Notes: generated by a model not told the origin, from the sequence alone. Shown: positions 25,501 to 36,988, counted from the first letter of the stretch. The stretch: DNA of 64,000 nucleotides from Marthasterias glacialis (GCA_911728455.2 OU452227.1:13470110-13534109), one strand, 5' to 3'. A program made the numbers and translations.

Positions 25501-27988
25501 ACGACTCTTGGGCATCATGAATTCGAAACTGGATGCTGCATTATTTAAACAGCCCTGCAATGGAAAGGTTGGCAAGATTCACCTCTTGACATTTCAACTG
25601 TGTGACATTTACAAAGCTGTAGTTGTGCAAAAAAAAAATAAAAAATAAAAAAAATAAATACTGAGAGTGTAGGCATTCACAGAGATAATGAGGAGAAAGC
25701 AACTTTATCAGACTGTTGCTACGATGTTCCTTCAAAACAAAGACGGTTGCTCCTTTTATGGAAAGATTAGATAGCCTATTATTGGTTTATTTATTAAAGA
25801 CATTTTTATCTCCGTTTTTGACTATAACTGAAGTCTCGGCGATCTAATTACGCGCAAATAGAGCCTGTCGTTTTCATTAAATGAGTAACACGCACATATC
25901 AGGAGTAACGCTTTTGCTTTCTTATTTTGCAGGTAAATCTGTTGAGCAAATTATCAATTGGCCACGGTTTCAGTCACATACATGAAGGCTAAAGGGATTT
26001 TAACTTAACGAAACTGAAGGTTGTGTTATTTCAAATGTGGGTAAAAAAATAGTGACGCAGAACCTCTGTTGGTATCAGCCTATACTTAAGGCCATGTTTT
26101 TTTCAATGGAAAAAGAAATCGCGTTCGGGGTGAATTGTTATACCAAAAAAATGTATAAGTATCACCTTTATTTGAAGAAGAAAGACAAAACAGTGTAAAA
26201 AAGTGTCCACATAGAGTAATGAACTTGAAAAATTTGCTAGAAAAGCTTTACAAATTATAAGCCCAGCGTCCCCTGTTTTTCTCCACACAAGTTCTACTCT
26301 TGTTCTCAATGCCCTCTGCTGCTGAGGTCCAACATGTTCCGTGACATGGTCTGTGGTTTATAACTACATGGTCATGCAAGGTTCTGATTCCTCAAAGCCA
26401 GTGATGATTTCAAAGAAAACCTTAAGAAAGCTCTTCAGTTAAAAACCAATGACAAGTAACACACGCCCTAAAGAAGAACCAGACAAGGCAGTCGTGAGCA
26501 AAGTCATTTTTTGGAAGGGTCTCTTCAGACTGCGCCTGGGCTCTTGTGCATGACAATGCTGACACTTTCTTGGTGTCAAAAGAAAGGGGAAGGCCTAGAG
26601 ATTTAGTTATTGGCTGCCAAGTATTGAGCACTGAAACCTCGGCTTCCTTTTTTATCAGAACATCATGTAAATCTGAAGGCTAAACAGATTTGCTTCAAGT
26701 TGGATTCCGAAATTCCAAATTCGTAAATGCCAACGAACTCGAGGTAAAGTATCCTCGTTCCCTTCTGACCAGTAACTGAGCGTTCACCTTTAGGTGTTAA
26801 TTTATCAATCTAGCAACATCGATCCCATGGGAAATGTTTGGCTCGTGTATGTGTGCAAAAGAAAATCAAGCTTGCAAGATATAGAATTAATCGTAGTACT
26901 GCCCAAAGTATACTCAAATCAATGCATCAGAATATTCTAGAAAAGTCACATGTCATGTCCACCGACGATAAACATGTCCTGAAATCTTGTCCATGGTTTT
27001 ACGACCCGAGTTATTAAACTACTGGGAAATTGATCCCAAAGTCACCTAAGTACCTCCTAAGTACATTCTGACAACCGCATGTTCTTTCTTAAGCACTTAA
27101 ACCTGTGTTAGAAAGCAAACGCATCAATTCTCCCAACCAACGCTAATCAGAATACTGTCTCAATTAATACCATTGAAATTGGACTCGATGTTATACATCG
27201 CATTAGTTTCCTTGGTAACATAATAATGGGTAAGCATACCCATAGTAATTCTTGATTTTCCTTCAAAGGGTAATTCAATTTCAGCGACTTGAGGCTAAGG
27301 TTCCCCCCACGTACGTCATTTTATATCTCAGCGAGAGACGAAATCCTGTTTTTTTGGCCGGTGGCAACATTCACTTACGAGATAAGTTCCCCTTTGAAAC
27401 CGGTTGAGAATAAACGCGCCGGAATCGCTATCTACTGCCCGAGGAGGACTGATGTAGTATGGGAAAACACAGTGTGTCTCCATCCGACCTGGACAAATAA
27501 AAGCTGCAAATTAAAGTATAAGATTGTAACTCAAATCTCAGATCCTAAATTTAGATTCGTCTGTGAAAAACATGTTTGATGGTGAAGTGATTTGTCACTG
27601 TGTGCAGGTGAAATTGGCTGTTGTGCTTCGTTACTTGAGATTCTGACAATATTAAGTTGGGAACTTTCAACTCAATAACACATCTTTTAGAAGCATGGAT
27701 AGATATTTTAAAAGTAGAATATAGTGATTCACATAAATATCCCTTGAAATTGTGTGATTTTGTTTAATTTCGTGACAGATTTTTGGTCGGCCATTTTGTA
27801 CAACCATTTTTGTTTGACTCCACAAAATGGCGAACCGTGTGGTTCCGCTGGTTGTATTTCCAGAGGCAAATACATGTTTTTGGAATGACTACTCACTAAT
27901 TGCAACACACCGTAGGTGTTTTATTGCATGAACAACTCTTAAAAAGGATAAGGAGCAATTCCCCCCCCCCCCAAAAAAAAAAAAAAAA

Positions 27989-28027
<39 letters not shown>

Positions 28028-30653
28028 AATAAAACAATAATAATAATAATAAATAAATAAATAAATAAAAATCTGTCAATATTGTTGAGAATCGACAAAG
28101 TATAGATATCAGACAAATGAGATACATGTAGATCTTGTCTTCGTGCCTCTTCACCTCATTTTGATTCTGGTCTTGTAAAATAAATTCTGGTCCGGTAAAA
28201 ATGTTCAGCTACAAGCCCCAGCAACATTTTAAGAGATTTGAAGGCAATGCGTCCCTTTAAGATGATATAATACATGCGGAAGCTTATTGTTGTCATGCCA
28301 TGGTCAAACACACCATGTGACGGTTGATGGACTATAGAAGTCATTGATGATGACACGTGGCTATTGATGCCAGTGGAACTGCCGTGGTTTCTTGTTTATA
28401 GCTCTACACATGAACTACTAATTCTATGGCACATGGATGAATAAATATGCAAGAACATTTTCCTTTACAACCACAATTTTTTTTATCAAAGAAAAATAGT
28501 GGCATCATTGAGTCAAAGGGAACATTGTCCATCCATGGATTTGTTGTGTTTTCTTCTGGAAATGCAATAATGAGGCCGAAATATGGAATACAGAATGTCT
28601 CCGTTCCAACGATAGGCTAATAAGACAGGTGTGACGTGGTTGGTGGTATGAGGAATGATGTTGCAGTAGGATGGGGACTAGATTTAGTCCCCTCTGTTGC
28701 CGGAGGCTTTATCAAGCGGATTCTTATATGCTTTCCCCATAGCTTCTCACTCTTCCAGACTAACAGGGGAAAGAACTCGTAGAATTTCGCCCCGTTATAA
28801 ACCGACACAACCATAATGTGGAACATTGATACTGTCTGGCAAACACCGAAGGGATGGTGTGCCAATAGGAATAATATAATGACCGACAAAGGATTCGAAT
28901 GTTCTCTTTGTGCATGGTTGGCATAGCAACAATTTTCTGTTACGAAATGTTTTCCTAGTCTTCGAGAATAGCAGCAGAAGTGACGGAGAAGTCGTTACAG
29001 GTCTTTTTTCACAAAGATTTAAGCACTATATTTCGTTATAAGTTTTCAAATGGGACCTATATGGCACTTGAAAAGTGAAAAATAATTGGAAAAACCTCAA
29101 GCATTGATATGGATTTACTCAGTCCGCTTCAATATGGGAAGGATGCTGGCTAAAATATGATCTATGCTCAATAAAACACTTTCAGCACACAATTGTGTGC
29201 TTGACATTGACACTTTCGGTAAATACAATTTTGATTCGTTGTTTTACGCACTGTATTCATTTGTTTACATGAAGGACATCGAAAGAACATTACAAGATGT
29301 TCATCTTCCAGAGTTGAATAGGAGTCATGTTACACCAGGCTTTGTGTTTTCCCTTTTTAAATGAACTTACAAACAGTATATAAACGGGAAGTGTTTTAAA
29401 AGAATTTTTACGGGCAATGCACGAATTTGACTAGAAACCTACCTGTCGAGCACCAGTTCCTCTAGTTTAGGAAGATCACATGCCACATACTCCAGGGCAG
29501 AATCAGTAATTTTAGGACACCAAGAGAGATCCAACGATTTCAACTGACTCATATTCTCTGCAATTAGCTCTACAGCTTCGTCTGTGATCTTACTGCAGCC
29601 AGATAGGCTGAGCACGCTAAGCTGGGGCAGGCACTGGACGATGTTGACTACAGCATGGTTGGTTAGCTCCCAGCAGGATTTGAGACGCAGCATGGACATG
29701 CTGCTGTTTGGTCTGGCAGGGAAGTAGGCCAGCAGACTATCCGTCACATGGTACGCCTGTAGGTTAAGTTCCCGTAGATTTGGCAGCCTCTGTGCCACAG
29801 CTGCCACACTTTCATCTGCCACACTTATACAATCACTGATGCTCAAAGAGACAATGCGGGGCTGGAGACTAGACCATAAGCCTGCCTCTGTGAAATCGTT
29901 GCACCCACTTAGCTCCAATGATTCTACGGATCCCAGTTGCTCTAGCATCACCTCCAACCCCGCATCGGTGACCGTGGACCGTTTCAAACTCACTGCCTTC
30001 AGAGTTTTCTTGGTCTTGGGGCAATGGTCGATGAACTCACAGATGTCCAGATCAGAGACACTTACCAGACACACGGATTCAAAACCACGCTGCTCAAAGC
30101 TTGTCAATGATGTGAAAGACTTATGAGTATCCTCGGCCTCATCATATAGATCTCTCTTGTGGATGATTGGAGTAACGTGCTGCCAGTACCTAGGCTGGTA
30201 CAGTAAATCCTTCCATCTGTGGCAAACCTGAGCTAACACACACTTCTCGAAGGGTGTAAAACATGCGAAGAGTCTCAGCAAGAATTGATCATCTTGCATG
30301 AGCTCGTTCAAGTTCTTGGCGCTCAACATCCGGGTGAAGGGTAGTCTCTTAGACTTGCCATTAATTAGTGTTTTCTTTGGTGCTGTTTCACTACCTTCAT
30401 TACCCTTACTAATGTCTGAAGATTCCATCCTGAGTGTCCCTGAGGTCGTAGCAGGCAGATGTTTGTCTGTGGCCTGCTCTTTACTAACCGCCTTGGCGTT
30501 CAAGCCCGCCTCCTCCGCCGCGCGACTGCTGATCACACCACCTATTTTGCTTGTCGTATTGTTGTTATCTGTGTTCTTCGTCACTGAGATTCCATTCATA
30601 GCGTTGCGAATCAAGGCAGCTTGGTGTGGCGGCTTATGCACTACTGTTTCCAT
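13404..30653 (-). CDS. FBXL16: FBXL16: F-box and leucine-rich repeat protein 16 (3 coding exons, 502 aa)
   Basis: Join of 30653-29443, 14471-14323 and 13552-13404 on the minus strand: 1509 bp, 502 residues plus TAA. Residues 1-105 are low-complexity and variable. About 120-165 is the F-box ([20 protein letters not shown]). About 195-495 are leucine-rich repeats with FBXL16-characteristic stretches such as [70 protein letters not shown] and ELELTNCP. Family knowledge: F-box/LRR adaptors recruit substrates to SCF (SKP1-CUL1-F-box) ubiquitin ligases; vertebrate FBXL16 also binds PP2A and has weak CUL1 binding. Length is close to human FBXL16 (479 aa). All junctions are GT-AG and in phase. Intron 1 is 14,971 bp, intron 2 is 770 bp. 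The start codon is the first Met of the open frame and fits family length; an additional 5' non-coding exon is possible. Confidence 0.95.
13580..14215. repeat. G-rich ~166-bp minisatellite within FBXL16 intron 2
   Basis: GGGTTGGGTT-rich sequence on the plus strand, with the anchor AATG(A/G)GATGTTTTGGTTGG at 13623, 13790 and 13955 (periods 167 and 165 bp). Each unit also contains AGCAAGGAAGATGGT. Proline/asparagine/threonine-rich minus frames and Gly/Trp-rich plus frames here are products of the repeat, not genes. It fills most of the 770-bp intron. Confidence 0.85.
14323..14471 (-). CDS. FBXL16: FBXL16 coding exon 2 (149 bp)
   Basis: Acceptor ...TTTTGAATCAG precedes 14471 and donor GTGGGTTA follows 14323. 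The frame reads [15 protein letters not shown], then [15 protein letters not shown], ending SVA and one base of Gly. This supplies the two LRRs expected between exon 1 and exon 3. Both boundaries interrupt codons exactly as needed. Confidence 0.95.
15814..16181. mobile_element. TTAA-flanked MITE, copy A
   Basis: Starts TTAAAGCCCTAGCTCAACAT and ends with the inverted counterpart AGTGTTGAGCCGGGGCTTTAA. TTAA at each end fits a TTAA target-site duplication, as made by piggyBac and Kolobok transposases. Internal hallmarks: TTTGCACAAATCAAGATAT and GCGAGAAAACGGTAAAAAT. Non-coding. Confidence 0.8.
16341..16377. repeat. Perfect 37-nt palindrome
   Basis: Arms 16341-16358 (ATTTAGAAAACGTGTCAT) and 16360-16377 are exact reverse complements around a single C. 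It could form a hairpin or cruciform. No coding or terminator context. Confidence 0.85.
17885..18250. other. GC-rich segment in FBXL16 intron 1, unidentified
   Basis: Clearly more GC-rich than the flanks and open in one frame on each strand (plus 17795-18151, minus 18244-17990). A small hairpin GATCGTA...TACGATC sits at about 17918-17941. The translations match nothing I recognise. Downstream text (GTTACGCTTTGTCGAATG and T-rich tail) suggests an old retroelement 3' end. Confidence 0.35.
18468..18518. repeat. Poly(G)/poly(C) near-palindrome
   Basis: A run of about 15 G, then GCACGGGCCCCCGTG, then about 18 C. The central GGGCACG/CGTGCCC sequence is also the internal signature of the hAT-like MITEs elsewhere in the window, so this may be a collapsed remnant of such an element. 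Confidence 0.7.
20066..20436. mobile_element. TTAA-type MITE, copy B
   Basis: Same family as 15814-16181: AAAGCCCCAGCTCATCATTG at the left, AATGTTGAGCTGGGGCTTTAA at the right, with the shared interior (GCACAAATCAAGATATTT, GCGAGAAAACGGTAAAAAT, AACACTTCAGGCAGA). The left TTAA is degraded to TTCAAA. Confidence 0.75.
20854..20926. promoter_or_regulatory. Cluster of CRE, E-box and ETS-type sites in FBXL16 intron 1
   Basis: A full CRE consensus TGACGTCA (20854-20861) lies in the 18-bp perfect palindrome ACGTCACATATGTGACGT (20856-20873). A 12-bp palindrome GATCACGTGATC with a CACGTG E-box is at 20902-20913, followed by the ETS-like CCGGAAGT (about 20919-20926). Three common promoter motif types in about 75 bp are suggestive of an intronic promoter or enhancer; function is inference. 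Confidence 0.4.
27961..28073. repeat. Poly(C)-poly(A)-(TAAA)n compound microsatellite
   Basis: A C run, an A run, then about 11 TAAA units and a few AAT units. Minus-strand Phe/Leu/Ile-rich frames across it are artefacts of the repeat. Confidence 0.95.
29443..30653 (-). CDS. FBXL16: FBXL16 coding exon 1 (residues 1-403 plus 2 nt)
   Basis: Starts ATG at 30653 and ends GAC AG at 29443, followed by the donor GTAGGTTT. It carries the variable N-terminus, the F-box and the first LRRs up to ELVLD; the Arg404 codon is split with exon 2. Antisense frames at 29839-30126 and 30298-30732 are shadows. Confidence 0.95.
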
Positions 30654-31450
30654 AGCACTGGCTGCCAGACTGCATCTTCATCATCGCCAACATCCTCGTA
30701 GAATACTGAATGGCTCTACCCTTGCTCATTAAGTATGATCAATGCTGGCAGGACCTGCGCATAAATATTCATACAGCACACACTGCTGGTACATGCACAC
30801 ACAACGCAGAGTCGATTTTAATTTGGAGATTATTTTGCCCCGTAATGTAATGCATGTAATGACGAGAACCGTGTGCTAAATTCAGTCCGTCTTATTTGCA
30901 TAACGACGGTGAGAATCTGACAATCTAAATACAGAGTGCAGATGGCGTCAACGTTTTATTCCGTGTATCTTTTAATATGTCCCCGATATATCGCATACAT
31001 CTTGCTTCATCCAGTGTATCACTGCATTAGAAATGAAATACTCGTTGATTTGAAATGTTGCTCGCAGCAGACGCAAATCTGGGTGAAGACAAGACAGAAA
31101 TAATGAGAGTGGTGTAGAAACTATGCATTCAGGAGCCGTAGACAAGGCATAGGGGAAGATGTTAGCACGTACACTGACGCTGAAGGCAGGTCATGATAAG
31201 TGGGATGGGCAGCTGGGGTCAACCAGTACTCATCTACACGGGGAGAGTGGTTAGGCTCGCACCGTATAGACTACGTGTAGCCTCGTAGTCGCGTGGCAAT
31301 GTTTGCAAGGCTTCTCTCTTCAGCTGACAGACAACACCGCAATTTGCGCACGTCTCCAGCGTCAGTCTCTGACGTCAACGCGGTATTTAGTTAACGCATG
31401 CATAACAAACCATTGCTCCGTCTTGCCCCATCCCTGCTACGAAGTGAGCA
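30654..31450 (-). promoter_or_regulatory. FBXL16 5' flank: candidate 5' UTR and promoter region
   Basis: Upstream of the start codon on the minus strand. The distal part (about 31230-31450) has more CpG than the surroundings and a full CRE TGACGTCA at 31370-31377. No transcription start can be placed from sequence alone. Confidence 0.4.
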
Positions 31451-31831
31451 TGCGCCCGGTAAACTACCCGTGTTAGATATGTCTTTATGTTAAGCATAAT
31501 TTCTTACGCAATCTCAACATTGATTTTGAAGGATCTGTTGCAACTTGATCACTCTCCCTATATTGTTGATTGATTACAAAAAAAACAATTGACTATACAT
31601 TGTTTGTCTTGGTGTTGTTCATGCTCATTTTAAAACAGACATTCAAAATCCTAAGAATAGCATAATAACTGATTGATATTGTTTAAATGGCATTATTATT
31701 CAGTCTAAAAAGGATAATAGTTAACTTGTTTTAACACATTTGCTTATTAAGTTTGTCAAGTTCTTTAAAATTATCCTGACGAGGAAGGGCAAGAAGAAAA
31801 CGAATAACATTTTTTTTCTCTCTGATAAGTT

Positions 31832-32190
31832 AAAGCCAGCTTAAAGCACGCAACCAAGACCGGTAATTGTCAAAAACCAGTATCCTCACTTCATGTGACC
31901 CAACATATGCATGACATAACAAACCTGTGAAAATGTAAGCTCAATCGGTCAACGGAGTCACGAAAAAATAGTGAACAAAAGCCCACCACTGTTTTCAATC
32001 ATCGGATTCCGGGATACGCGAGATCAAAATAAATTATTTTGTACCCATTTCTCAAAAACTATATCATTTCAGGCAAAATATTTCAAGGGAAGTCTTCCAA
32101 ACCATGAACATCTTTATACCACGTACTTATTTGTAAATCTGTGAACATTTATATTTTCCACCTTACCAATGCTACGCAAGCCCTCTAAAT
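31832..32190. mobile_element. Diverged relative of the TTAA-type MITE family
   Basis: Begins GTTAAAGCCAGCTTAAAGCA and carries the family interior (AACAAACCTGTGAAAATGTAAG, ATTTCAGGCAAAATATTTCA, GTGAACATTTATATTTTC), ending ACCAATGCTACGCAAGCCCT. Both ends are decayed. Confidence 0.5.
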
Positions 32191-32695
32191 AATGTTACAT
32201 CTGAAATTTAAACCTTAAAACTATTTAATGTAAAAGTCTGTACAATAATGTAAAAGTTATGTGTCTGTACAATAACAGATACATAATTTATTTGATTATG
32301 TTCATAAACAGGGAAACTACCTTCGGATGACTGGCTAATCTAATTTCCGGGTACTAAACTGCAGAGAAGTAAACGGTCAGTAATGCGACATCCTACTGCC
32401 TAGGTGTAAGTCTCACGCTATCCGCTGAGGATGTCCAGTAATTCATCAATAGATATATCAGTCCGGCGCGAGACTCAACTATTTCTTAATATACTTTCTA
32501 TTTTAAGACGGTCTAAAATTAAACTTGTTTTGTGCAGGACGACTTCTATGGCGTGTGCATATCATTATGACAAACTGGCATCATAAACTGCCGAGCAGTA
32601 CAGCAAAATGTTCCAGATTTGGTGCGTTGACAGAGAAAACTTTTTACCTTAAGCACAAGACTTGAATATTTAATAATCTTTATCAAAATCGTTTG

Positions 32696-32966
32696 AAGCC
32701 CCAGCTCAATAATGGTAAGAAGAAAAACATAAATGTTCACAGATTTACATATACCTTACATGGTGTATAGATAATGATGGTAGAAAACTTTCCTTGAAAT
32801 AGTTCAGCGTACAAAAAGGTTGAATGCATTTTACCGTTTTCTCGCAACTGAAACGACCAAATGAACTGACTTTTTCGCAGGTTGGTTTTATTACAAATAT
32901 CTTGATTTGTGCAAAGAATGCAAGAATATACAGTCAGTTTACCAATGTTGAACTGGGGCTTTAACG
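32696..32966. mobile_element. TTAA-type MITE, copy C, internally deleted and inverted
   Basis: The order of interior motifs is reversed relative to copies A and B (GTGAACATTTATG-type text near the left end, TTTGTGCAAAGAATGCAAGA near the right). Ends GAAGCCCCAGCTCAATAATG and AATGTTGAACTGGGGCTTTAA. At about 270 bp it is shorter than A (368 bp), consistent with a deletion. Confidence 0.7.
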
Positions 32967-33921
32967 AAAACCGAGTCGAGTAGATTGTACTTTAAGCTGG
33001 CAAGACAGGGTACCAACAAGCATGTAGACCACTTAAATTAAATTAATGAATTAATTCTTCCCGAAACCAATGAACGATCATTCCAACAACAGTAAACGAA
33101 CAAATAACTCTTCTTACAATTTTGTCAATATCACTGACTGAGTTTTAATGGCAGTATCATGACAAACTCGCGGTCTCGGGTAACATTTCAAATAGTTTGA
33201 TTAAAACGAACACAAAAATATTTGAATGTTTTCAAAATTACAGTAAAATTGAAGAAGAAAAAAAAGAAGTTCTAAATATATTAGTCACATAAAAATATAC
33301 AATAATTTTAAAGACAGCAGTTTCAAATCAACTTTCATTTCAACTTGTTTATATTTTGTATAAAGTAAACATTACCCGAATTACAAAATAAATTAAAGAT
33401 AAATTACCACAAACAAACCTGATGAAAACAAATCTTAACTCAATCTTTAAAAGTCCATTCTGTTAGTTCAAATACATAACATCATGACCATGTGAAAGAT
33501 CCTCTTTGGTTTTTGGAAGATTATATTAATTCCCATACCGTGTTGTTTAATAAACACACCATACAAACAACCCCCTTAAAAATTCATCAAATGAGGTGCG
33601 CACGTTTTATTAACAGAAAATATTTTGTTCAGGATTTTGTACACATAACAGCCTTATTTTGATTGATGTAATCGAAGAAACACTGATTCAGGTGACTTCG
33701 TACGCTAGTTTTTGTTTTTTGACGTTAAATGGAATGTCAGATATCAATACTTCTCTGGATGATTGGTACTGGTATGGAATTTATTCATAATTTATTCATA
33801 ATAATCAATGACCTTCTAGAGTGAAACTAATTATTTTCTGATGGTTACAAATCCTATAATTCACATCGAAGGCTGTATATAGCTTTGGTACCAGCGGTGA
33901 AGCCATGATCTTTTCACTGGG

Positions 33922-34066
33922 GGAGGCACGGGGGAGGGGAGGCACGGGGGAGGGGAGGCACGGGGGAGGGGAGGCACGGGGGAGGGGAGGCACGGGGGAG
34001 GGGAGGCACGGGGGAGGGGAGGCACGGGGAGGGGAGGCACGGGGGAGGGGAGGCACGGGGAGAGGG
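33922..34066. repeat. 17-bp G-rich minisatellite, about 9 copies
   Basis: Unit GAGGCACGGGGGAGGGG repeated in tandem with a few one-base-shorter units. The unit resembles the GGGGGCACG core of the hAT-like MITEs and the array sits inside one. Proline-rich minus frames are repeat artefacts. G-runs of 4-5 give strong G-quadruplex potential. Confidence 0.9.
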
Positions 34067-34089
34067 GGGCATTGCTTTTCAACGTGGGG

Positions 34090-34415
34090 CAGCGCCGTGA
34101 CTAGGGTAAAATGTTAGGGAAGCACACGGGGTGGGCACCATTTTTCCTGGGGGGCACTTTTAGCCAAATAAAACCGTACTTTCCGTTTGTATTTTCCTAA
34201 ACAAGCCCCTTTTCAGCGCTCTTCTAACGTGTTCTGGTAAAACAAATTACACTCTGGTGTAAATAATAAATAACAATTGTTTTAAAAAATACTGAAATTA
34301 CTACATAAAAGCTCATAAAATGTAACGTTTTATTCTGGTAATTTTTAATTTCAAAAGTCCACATTTCAAATCAGTTAGGGGGGGGGGGCATGTGCCCCCC
34401 TTAGTTACGCCACTG
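34090..34415. mobile_element. hAT-like MITE (type B) nested in another hAT-like MITE
   Basis: Left CAGCGCCGTGACTAGG and right TTAGTTACGCCACTG are imperfect inverted ends of the CAGTGGCGTAGC class. On both sides the flanks are halves of a type A element (GGGCATTGCTTTTCAACGTG before, GGGCCATGTTTTTTTAATG after), which can be aligned with the uninterrupted type A copy at 48273-48502. Confidence 0.7.
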
Positions 34416-34892
34416 TGTGGGGGTAGGGGCCATGTTTTTTTAATGCACTACATGTACATGTATCTCTGTTTTTTGGGGGGTGGGAACCTGGGGGGAGGCA
34501 CTAGAAAATTGTGGGGTGTGGGAGGGCATCTGCCCCCCTATTTCAGTTGAATGGCTGAAACACACTACTGTTGCACTGCATGTATACTGAGGTCATGAAG
34601 ATATTATAACACACAATAATTTGCGCTGCACATATAGATAAATTTATATATGCCCCCAAATTGACTATGAATGGAGAAGTAGCTGAAATAGAATAGTAGA
34701 CATGAGATTATGTTAAGTCCTTTTTGCTTGAGTTAAAGGTCTATTATTTATTATTATACATAACATAATATCTCAGACAAGATTTGCTGACAATAATTTG
34801 CAAAAATATACATTCAAAATGTCTTGTTAAATAACAAATTCATCTTCTCATAATAACACTTACTTAACATGATGCTTGCTAAAGATCACACA

Positions 34893-35373
34893 CAGTGGTG
34901 GATTTAGGGCCAGGCACAGCAGGCACAGTGGTCCCCCCCACAATTTCTGCCGATGTGAAAAAATTAGTTGAGCAGCAAATCAATCAAACTAATAATTTTA
35001 AAATGGGTAAGAAAACACTTCTGAAATGACCTAGATTGCACCAGATAGCATCGGATTTTTCAAAGTATTCCAGGGGCCCTAAAGTGGTCCCTGGGGTCGA
35101 TTTCATAAAGCCCTAAGATTCATCTTTAAGATGAGTTGTCAGTATTACCATAGTGATTTGTATTGTGACATCACACTTTGCTTAGCAATTAAGATTGACT
35201 TGCACTTAAGATCAATCTTTACTCTTTGTGAAATTGACCTCTGGACTCCTTGCCATGATCAACTTATCTTAAAAAGAACAGCAGGATTACCGACAATTTT
35301 CAACTTGGAAATTTGCCCTTAAAGATTGTGCTCCCCCCCCCCCTTTCCGAAAATCCTGGATCCGCCCCCGACA
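34893..35373. mobile_element. hAT-like MITE of a second class, containing a nested element
   Basis: Left CAGTGGTGGATTTAGGGCC and right GGATCCGCCCCCG are inverted-end-like. It is interrupted by the element at 35093-35243. Target duplication not resolved. Confidence 0.5.
35093..35243. mobile_element. MITE with GATTTCACAAAG-type ends
   Basis: Left GGGGTCGATTTCATAAAG and right CTTTGTGAAATTGACC are inverted copies; interior GTGACATCACACTTTGCTTA. Two more copies lie at 56018-56167 and 56165-56315. Confidence 0.75.
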
Positions 35374-36658
35374 CCGATTCTAACATCCAGGTTTTTCCAC
35401 ATGATTTTCTATACTTTGAAATTGTCTAAATAAGTAGTAATATGTAAATACCTTGGTACCATGTCTCCCTGCGATAGTTCATTTGTTGTTAGGCTGATAG
35501 TCTTTGTTTTTTTAGCAGAATAGTATTTTTCTGAATTGCTTAATTTGAATAAATACATATATTATCTTGTGACACACTCTCAACCAATAACAAGACAGAA
35601 TCTATGCAATAGGTGTTATAAAGAACTTTAAACAATAGTTTGTTGGGGCCAGTTCTACGCTAGTTTTGAAAGCTGGTCTTTGTTAAACAAATATAACATG
35701 GCTTGGGGGGTGGACAGTCAATATTAGCTCCTTGAGGTATTAGCTTCGCCTCGGGATCTAGTCAGTCAACTTCCAACACCGAGGAGAGCTTATACCAGAA
35801 ATAAACCATGTTATATACATGTTTTTACTATTGACCCCTTGCACGCACGTCACACGCGCCGACTGTGCCACGCTCACCATTTTGGTGGTCAATAGGTTTA
35901 CGTGTAAACGCCGCGTCTCCTAAAATGCGCCCATCACTGAATAACTCAGTGACATTGACTCCCAAAATGGCGCAACCAAGATTATTGTGATGATGACGTC
36001 AGGTGAAATGGGTCAATACCTCATAATCTCATTAAACTTGGGATTGATATATATTATGTGTGCCCCAATCTTTTCATGTTTATGTAGCTAGGACAAATTT
36101 ATTTTGCTTGTGTATTACACCTGAGCGACCGTTCCACGATTGCTTGGTAAAGCCCATGCGTAAAAGATGGTTGCACATGTGGCAGTCTACTAGGCATGCG
36201 TATTTACCTTGTGCGTGGATACTGGTGCCCATGCTTGACCAACTACAAAAATAGCATCTGGCATGTGATGGTGAATACACCAGTGAGAATTCGACTCTTG
36301 GTCATGAACATGTATGAGATATAGGAAATCACACTGTGACCTCATGATCAGGTCTTGACCAATCAGAAAGTCTCCAAGGTATTAATTAATAATACATAGT
36401 TGGTAAGATTTGTCGTCCTCCCTCACTGGGTGCCTCATTCGGAACTAATTTAAGAAAGAACAATTATCTTGTTGTGTACCTGATTATTTTACATCGGAAT
36501 GCATCTTGAGCAACCTAATTTCAATTTTTCCAAATTTTGTTATTTTTTTTTAATATTTTGATCGGCATCCAAACCAGAGCCAACTGGGCTGTGGGTAAAA
36601 TCTCTTAGACCATGATTCAGTTTTGGAAAAGGCACTTCAACATAACTTAATATTTTCC

Positions 36659-36988
36659 TTAATAACCGACTGGTACCCCGTCTCCCCTGAGATCAGTACC
36701 TGCGTACAGTAAGACTTCACCAGTCTCAGCCGAGGCAGTGTCTTTAATGGACCACCAGTCACCCTTGGTGATTATTTGACCCCTCCCAAATTTCCTTCTA
36801 TCCCAACCTGTGACAGGTCCAATGATGTCATGACCCATAGAGCGTAGCTTCTGAATAATCTCATCGCTGATTCCATCCTCTACATACACCTTACCAGATA
36901 CTCCAGTCTGCTTAATGTCAACAAGGAAGCGAGGAACGTCTAAGGCTTGTTGGGGATGCATTCCAAATTCAGACATGCTCAGTAAAAC
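36659..36988 (-). CDS. Gamma-glutamyltransferase exon 9 (C-terminus)
   Basis: Acceptor TTCTTTTTTCAG. Frame [20 protein letters not shown], then [14 protein letters not shown] and ending [10 protein letters not shown] and TAA at 36661-36659. Confidence 0.95.
   Translation of the reverse strand, partial: VLLSMSEFGMHPQQALDVPRFLVDIKQTGVSGKVYVEDGISDEIIQKLRSMGHDIIGPVTGWDRRKFGRGQIITKGDWWSIKDTASAETGEVLLYAGTDLRGDGVPVGY

Larger units (their letters stand above)
14472..29442 (-). other. FBXL16 intron 1 (14.97 kb)
   Basis: Bounded by the exon 1 donor at 29442 and exon 2 acceptor at 14472. It contains several TTAA-flanked MITEs, a GC-rich segment, homopolymer runs and a cluster of palindromic promoter-like motifs, listed separately. 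No other protein-coding exon was recognised in it on either strand. Stretches 21.1-27.9 kb and 28.1-29.4 kb hold nothing I can name. Confidence 0.85.
31451..36658. other. Intergenic DNA between FBXL16 and the gamma-glutamyltransferase gene
   Basis: No gene recognised. It holds TTAA-type and hAT-type MITEs and a G-rich minisatellite, listed separately. A minus-strand AATAAA at 36103-36098 could be the poly(A) signal of the gamma-glutamyltransferase gene. Confidence 0.5.

Noticed and set aside
27889-28154. Small hydrophobic membrane proteins on the minus strand
   Set aside because: Poly-Leu/Phe/Ile/Tyr frames come from the (TAAA)n and poly(A) microsatellite; the same applies at 56529-56836 and 57734-58001.
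29839-30732. Plus-strand ORFs of 95 and 144 codons
   Set aside because: They are antisense shadows of FBXL16 exon 1, whose minus-strand translation is clearly the real one.
33805-34117. Proline-rich or Gly/Arg-rich protein genes
   Set aside because: Frames are created by the 17-bp G-rich tandem repeat.
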